From: Ophiosphaerella korrae
Taxonomy: Eukaryota > Ascomycota > Dothideomycetes > Pleosporales > Phaeosphaeriaceae
Assembly (NCBI GenBank): GCA_028456385.1
Contig: JALNQF010000824.1
Location: 1-13,254, forward strand
DNA: 13,254 bases
Reading direction: 5' to 3'
Both the position numbers and the translations under genes were made by a program. Below, one piece after another: positions 9,801-13,254 of the stretch. The number at the start of each line of letters is the position of its first letter. Positions within the stretch are counted from its first letter, which is position 1. The notes beneath the pieces were generated by a model. It was given only the letters and a program-made list of their open reading frames with translations, was not told where the DNA came from and made no database searches.

Positions 9801-9846
9801 TTCGCTCGCAGTAGCTGCTCTGCGTCCCATGTCGCACCTGAGAAAC

Positions 9847-9950
9847 TTGCATCAACTGCGATGTGAAGACAACTCCCCAAGGTACAGCTAGTTAGTATCG
9901 ACAATTATGGACGAAGAGCACAACACCTTGACTGCGATGACAATGACAAG
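9847..9950 (+). pseudogene. Very short, eroded third copy of the PNP 5' end
   Basis: Blocks match the start of the PNP copies in order. CAACTGCGATGTGAAGAC resembles CAGCTGCGCCGCGAAGAC. CTCCCCAAGGTACAGCTAG resembles CTCCCGGTCGAGCTAG. GACGAAGAGCACAACACC resembles GACGAAGAACACAATACA, encoding DEEHNT. A stretch of about 25 bases between the first two blocks is missing. The reading frame is lost. The identification rests on block order by eye. Confidence 0.4.
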
Positions 9951-10057
9951 AATTAGTTCACGCAGCTACCGCTGGGGCTGTCCGATATTAGCTGCACTTT
10001 ACCCTATCAATGCGGCCACCTCGTCTGATAAGCCGACAGCCATTGAGCTATGACACC

Positions 10058-10093
10058 AAGGCTAAGGCTGAGGCTGAGGCTGAGACTGAGGCG
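10058..10093 (+). repeat. Hexamer microsatellite (RAGGCT)6
   Basis: Six consecutive 6-bp units read AAGGCT, AAGGCT, GAGGCT, GAGGCT, GAGACT, GAGGCG. They lie in the region upstream of the PNP pseudogene and are not in a recognised coding frame. Confidence 0.8.
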
Positions 10094-10228
10094 CAACAGC
10101 AATATCACGAAAAGGCTCTGCATTGACTACAGCATCCTGCATGCTACCAGCTGAGCACTCTCTGTGCGAGCATTATTTTTCAAGATAATCCATCGCAATT
10201 CCTCTTCTACATCTCGCAGCAACACCAC

Positions 10229-10807
10229 ATGCCACTCCAGCTGCGCCGCGAAGACTACACTATCAGATAAGTGTGCGCCCTCCCGGTCGAGCTAGCTGCG
10301 GCGCAGGAGATGCTCGACGAAGAACACAATACACCCCCATACAATGCCCACGATACCAATATCTACACATACGGACGCATCGGCGAGCATAACGTTGTCA
10401 TCGCCTGCCTACCTGAAGGCCAGATGGGCACCAACTCAGCCGCAGCCGTCGCTCTACAGATGAAGTCGACTTTCAGCTCAACTCGATTTAGTCTAATAGT
10501 CAGCATCGGAGGCGGTGTTTCTAGTAAAGAGGCAGATATTCGTCTCAGTGATGTTATGGTGAGCAAGCTATTCAATATTCATAGTAGGTTAGTGCAATAC
10601 GACTTCGGCAAGACCACTCCAGGCAGATTCTAGCAAACAGGCTCACTCAATTCGCTGCCAACGATACTACTAAATACCGCTACGAGAGTGTGGACTAACC
10701 ATATAAGGGGGAAAGGCAGGTTCATAGAGTATCTTACCAAATTTGAAAGTCTGCCGGACTTCAGCCACGAAGCCGCTAGAAACGGAAGTAAAATAGTTTA
10801 TGTTTAG
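10229..10807 (+). pseudogene. PNP-domain pseudogene, inverted copy of the PNP-NB-ARC 5' end
   Basis: The frame runs from ATG at 10229 to TAG at 10805 for 192 codons with two internal stops (TAA at 10268, TAG at 10631) and no indel against the minus-strand gene. Both start MP.QLRREDYT, share VCALPVELAAAQEMLDEEH, and align through SIGGGVSSKEADIRLSD, YDFGKTTP and TGSLNS. The TAA replaces the Trp codon of GWVCAL; the adjacent changes there (GTCGGATGG to ATCAGATAA) are all G-to-A, the RIP direction. Similarity fades after about 10775 into TA-rich DNA, and no catalytic FEMEAAG or NB-ARC part remains. It faces away from the other copy, head-to-head, 1.17 kb apart. Confidence 0.85.
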
Positions 10808-11022
10808 CACTTAGAATATTATAGATAGCGTCTTATAGTGTACAGGTTGTTTAGTAGAGGATACTCCTTAGTTTAATGTAGGAGATACTAGGGGTATATT
10901 AAATAGTCGCTGCCTTACAAGTGTTAGGACGTTAGTGTAAAGAAGTCTACCGACGGCAGTTTAGGACACATGTAGTAGGGGTATCTTAGTCGTTCTTCAA
11001 TTCGTGTGACAGTTTTCTAAAG
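10808..11022. other. TA-rich stretch between the PNP pseudogene and the solo LTR
   Basis: The sequence is rich in TAG and TAGT words with stops in every frame, as expected for DNA strongly mutated by RIP. It may be the eroded remainder of the PNP-NB-ARC copy, but no codons can be recognised. Confidence 0.5.
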
Positions 11023-11027
11023 CCAGC
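11023..11027 (+). repeat. Left target-site duplication of the solo LTR
   Basis: CCAGC immediately before TGTCAGAT, matching CCAGC at 11322-11326 immediately after ATCTGACA. Confidence 0.82.
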
Positions 11028-11321
11028 TGTCAGATTTGATGGTCACAGATTGATGATGTGCACCGTAGTGAGAATCGAGTTGAGTTGAACTGGTTGATTG
11101 ATGTATTTATGTGAGTTGCTTGTTACTTTCTACTGCTATTTATACTCTCTGTTAGCGTGCCTTAAGTATGGAGACCCTACTGATTCATTGTTTGATCTCA
11201 ATTCATTGCATTGACACGGGCTAGCTTCGGCTGGCGCTGTGGCTCTCTAATGGTGTACCGCAGCTGCTACATCGCAGATCGGTCGCATCATGAGATCCAC
11301 CTCACATCATCTCATCTGACA
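11028..11321 (+). mobile_element. Solo LTR of a retrotransposon, 294 bp
   Basis: The element begins TGTCAGAT and ends ATCTGACA, a perfect 8-bp terminal inverted repeat with the TG...CA ends of an LTR. It is flanked on both sides by the 5-bp direct repeat CCAGC, at 11023-11027 and 11322-11326. A TATTTATACTC block near 11138-11150 is a possible core promoter. No internal gag-pol sequence is present, so the element was reduced to one LTR by LTR-LTR recombination. An exact target duplication means it has not been rearranged since. Confidence 0.85.
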
Positions 11322-11326
11322 CCAGC
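11322..11326 (+). repeat. Right target-site duplication of the solo LTR
   Basis: CCAGC immediately after ATCTGACA, identical to the copy at 11023-11027. Confidence 0.82.
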
Positions 11327-12121
11327 AGACCAAAACAAAGCTTTGTTGCCATCTAGAGTAAGCAAAGCAGAAGCTAACGAGTTGGGCTATTAGTTATCTT
11401 AGCCGCGGGCAACTTTCAGGTCCTTAGGGAAACTCAGGAGAGGACTTTAGAAGGCTCACCCTGTGACCGCGCCTGGCCCGGTTATACTCTCGGGGTTTTG
11501 TAGCAAGGCTAGCAGACACGGAAATGAATAGAAAAATGAGCCATCGAGACGTGCTTCCAGCTGGTCTTCGGCTAGTGCCATAAAGAGGCTAAGACGAAAG
11601 GTGCAGCATCCTCTACAGTGCCAACGTATTTGAAGCATTAAGATATCTGTACAGGCTAACGAAGTCTCGCTAAAAGTCCTAAACTGATCATAATCCACTT
11701 TGGATCCCGCTGTGGGTCTCGATCTAGTGGGGCGGTACCCCTATCAATCGTATTTGATCGCCACTAGCGTTTCGGCTTTACACTTACCCCGCTTACCTGA
11801 CACCTAGTATCTCTATCCGTAACTCAAGAATTCAGCACCTCTCTTTACAAGGGTGCGGTAGGTGCTCATCGGCTTTGTACCACTATAAACCTACTACTAT
11901 ATAAATTTACGTGGTGTTGAGGTACGCTAAGTTATTTGGTGTGCGGCTTTTCTTTTTCACCCGCGTGGCCGGGTCCAGAGCGCCTAGCCGCGGGCGCGGG
12001 CGCGTAAGGTGCCCCCACCCTCGACGTTGTGGGGGCAGAAGGAACGACATCTCAATCCCGCGAAACGACAGCATTCCAATATCTTTGCATACTGTGCTAG
12101 TATGAATTAACAGTCAGTGAT
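11327..12121. other. Non-coding region with a GC-rich patch
   Basis: No recognisable gene on either strand. An 80-codon open stretch on the minus strand (11456-11698) has no familiar motif and is probably chance. An inverted repeat CTAGTGG (11724-11730) with CCACTAG (11761-11767) encloses a shorter ATCAA/TTGAT pair. From about 11958 to 12035 the base composition turns strongly GC-rich (GGCCGGGTCC, CCGCGGGCGCGGGCGCG, GCCCCCACCC) amid AT-rich flanks. Confidence 0.5.
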
Positions 12122-12319
12122 CCAAGGGCTCCTCAACATCGTCTTTCATCCGTGTCTCTTAGCTACTTCGACCTTCTCCCACAGTACCCCTAAAACCTTT
12201 TAGCTAAGGGGTTTGGATTACAGCCCCATATTAAATTAATTAAGTACCCATTTGACACCTGCCAAGGGCTCCTCAATGTAGTACAGCTCGTCCTCCATCC
12301 GTATCTCTCAACCACTTCG
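12122..12319. repeat. Imperfect direct repeat, two copies
   Basis: Copy A is 12122-12170 and copy B is 12262-12319. Both begin CCAAGGGCTCCTCAA and end near CACTTCG/CTACTTCG, with the shared middle CATCCGT.TCTCT. Copy B carries about 9 extra bases after CTCAA. About 90 bases of AT-rich DNA separate them. Read on the minus strand both encode a similar short peptide ending LRSPW, so they may be tandem pieces of a lost gene. Confidence 0.6.
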
Positions 12320-12481
12320 GAGATGGCCACGAGCTGATGATCAAGGTGCTGACTATCTTCTTTTACTTCGGGAATTGCGTCGTGAGCTGTGAGCGTAATA
12401 TCGTCGGATCTATCTATTCGTTTTATCCTAACGTTGGGGAAAACGGAGAGAGGGAGTTGAGTAAAGGACGACAGCACAAAT

Positions 12482-13243
12482 ATGGAGACCAAATACACCG
12501 AATACCCATCCTACCAGCGCTCCACCCTCCCCGAGCGCATAGAAGAATCACGAGCCCCCGGCGCCGCAGACACAGCAAAGGAAGCATATTTCGCGCCCAG
12601 CAGCGCACCAAACGACCAAAGTTACGGGCACGCACCGCGCCAGCGCTCCCGGATGTCGTGGCCGTTCCTACTCCTCTTTGGGCTGCTGGTTGCCGTCCTT
12701 GCAGGGTTAGTGGGTGGATTCATCGGCAAAGCGATCGAAGAGAACAGACACCACGACCCCGGCCACACCCCGAGCGCCCAAGCAAGCGCCCAAGCAAGCG
12801 CCCAAGCAAGCGCCCAAGCAAGCGCCTGCTCTTCCGCCACGCCGTCCTCGCCCACCAGCTCCTCTGCGCCCGACGCCTTCGCCATCCCGAAGACAGGCTG
12901 CCCCGACACCAGCGGGCGCACGTTCCAGACATCCTTCTCCAACGTAACGTACAAGTTATACTGCAACGTGGACCTGGCCGGGAGCGACATCATGTCCGTA
13001 TGGGCGGCAACGATAAGCGATTGTGTCGAAGCGTGCAATACAGTGAACCAGTATGGATGGACTAATAAGTCGTGTGTGGGCACGGCGTTTGTGCCGGCGT
13101 GGGCGAATCGGACGTTGGCCATGCAGCGCGTTAGTCGCCCGAGTAACTGCTTCTTGAAGTATCAGGCGACTGACTTTCCGGGAAATCAGAAGCTTGAGGA
13201 GGTTGTGTTTATGTGTATAGAGGGGAAGTGTCCGCACGGCTGA
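12482..13243 (+). CDS. Single-pass membrane protein with Cys-rich PAN/Apple-like ectodomain
   Basis: Single-exon frame of 253 residues, ATG at 12482, stop TGA at 13241-13243. Residues 1-58 are polar, without a signal peptide, and end in RQRSR. Residues 60-81 (WPFLLLFGLLVAVLAGLVGG) form one membrane segment, suggesting a type II protein with the C-terminus outside the cell. A Ser/Ala/Gln stalk (98-130) contains four SAQA repeats. The ectodomain (140-250) holds nine cysteines, including GCPD, YCNVD, DCVEAC, KSCVG, SNCFLK, FMCIE and GKC, and three NxS/T glycosylation sequons (NVT, NKS, NRT). The spacing C..C-x19-DCxxxC-x12-C..NCFLK is that of fungal PAN/Apple-like proteins, which bind carbohydrate or protein ligands. 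The specific ligand is unknown. It appears intact and shows no link to the NLRs. Confidence 0.82.
   Translation: METKYTEYPSYQRSTLPERIEESRAPGAADTAKEAYFAPSSAPNDQSYGHAPRQRSRMSWPFLLLFGLLVAVLAGLVGGFIGKAIEENRHHDPGHTPSAQASAQASAQASAQASACSSATPSSPTSSSAPDAFAIPKTGCPDTSGRTFQTSFSNVTYKLYCNVDLAGSDIMSVWAATISDCVEACNTVNQYGWTNKSCVGTAFVPAWANRTLAMQRVSRPSNCFLKYQATDFPGNQKLEEVVFMCIEGKCPHG
12773..12820 (+). repeat. 12-bp minisatellite, four exact copies, coding for SAQA
   Basis: AGCGCCCAAGCA occurs four times without a mismatch at 12773, 12785, 12797 and 12809. It is in frame within the extracellular stalk of the membrane protein. A multiple of three bases means copy-number change would alter stalk length without breaking the frame. 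Confidence 0.93.
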
Positions 13244-13254
13244 CGTATGGCATC

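Noticed and set aside
9516..9866. Plus-strand 116-codon open frame
   Set aside because: It is the antisense of the CorA-like relic, whose conserved membrane motifs lie on the minus strand.
11028..11216. A shorter LTR ending at the TGACA at 11212-11216
   Set aside because: The 5-bp flanks (CCAGC and CGGGC) do not match, while the end at 11321 gives an 8-bp inverted end and an exact CCAGC duplication.
11456..11698. Minus-strand 80-codon frame as a gene
   Set aside because: No recognisable motif, splice partners or upstream start context. Its length is within chance expectation.
12337..13065. Plus-strand 242-codon frame with KRPS/PSKR repeats
   Set aside because: It overlaps the PAN-like gene in another frame. 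The repeat peptide is only the 12-bp minisatellite read out of frame, and the real gene has membrane and Cys-domain features.
1..13254. tRNA, rRNA or CRISPR array
   Set aside because: No cloverleaf-like, rRNA-like or regularly spaced repeat-spacer pattern was seen. The only tandem arrays are the WD40 units, the hexamer and the coding minisatellite.

Overview
The window looks like accessory, repeat-rich DNA from a filamentous ascomycete (Pezizomycotina). The reasons are short GT-AG introns (47-73 nt), the fungal NOD-like receptor (NLR) architectures NACHT-WD40 and PNP-NB-ARC, an LTR retrotransposon footprint, and many decayed gene copies, some with the C-to-T/G-to-A style of nonsense change expected from repeat-induced point mutation (RIP). 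The genus cannot be fixed from the sequence alone.

Layout. (1) 1-2611, plus strand: a NACHT-WD40 NLR cut by the left window edge but otherwise open, with one 47-nt intron and three nearly identical 126-bp WD40 units. (2) 2612-4170: non-coding, including a candidate degraded LTR element (about 3474-4110) with a 26-bp near-palindrome. (3) 4168-5007, minus strand: two gene relics, a TPR fragment and the C-terminal end of a second WD40 NLR, each broken by frameshifts. (4) 5190-9059, minus strand: a PNP-NB-ARC NLR-like gene with a long unrecognised helical C-terminal part. It is interrupted by an in-frame TAG in the PNP domain and a frameshift after the NB-ARC GLPL motif. (5) 9308-9800, minus strand: the 3' relic of a CorA-like membrane transporter. 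(6) 9847-10807, plus strand: two further PNP-domain copies, both dead, head-to-head with the PNP-NB-ARC gene. (7) 11023-11326: a clean solo LTR (TGTCAGAT...ATCTGACA) with a 5-bp target duplication CCAGC. (8) 11327-12481: non-coding, with a GC-rich patch and an imperfect direct repeat. (9) 12482-13243, plus strand: an intact single-pass membrane protein with a Cys-rich PAN/Apple-like ectodomain and a 12-bp minisatellite in its stalk.

As a whole this is an NLR birth-and-death cluster. One receptor has homogenised repeats and is probably alive. One is recently or partly broken. At least four other pieces are fragments of the same kinds of domain (WD40 tail, TPR, two PNP copies). Fungal NLRs of these classes act in non-self recognition and heterokaryon incompatibility: the repeat domain senses, the NACHT or NB-ARC oligomerises, and the N-terminal domain executes. 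The N-terminal effector domain of the first NLR lies outside the window. No complete new system is proven here. The least explained piece is the helical C-terminal region of the PNP-NB-ARC gene.
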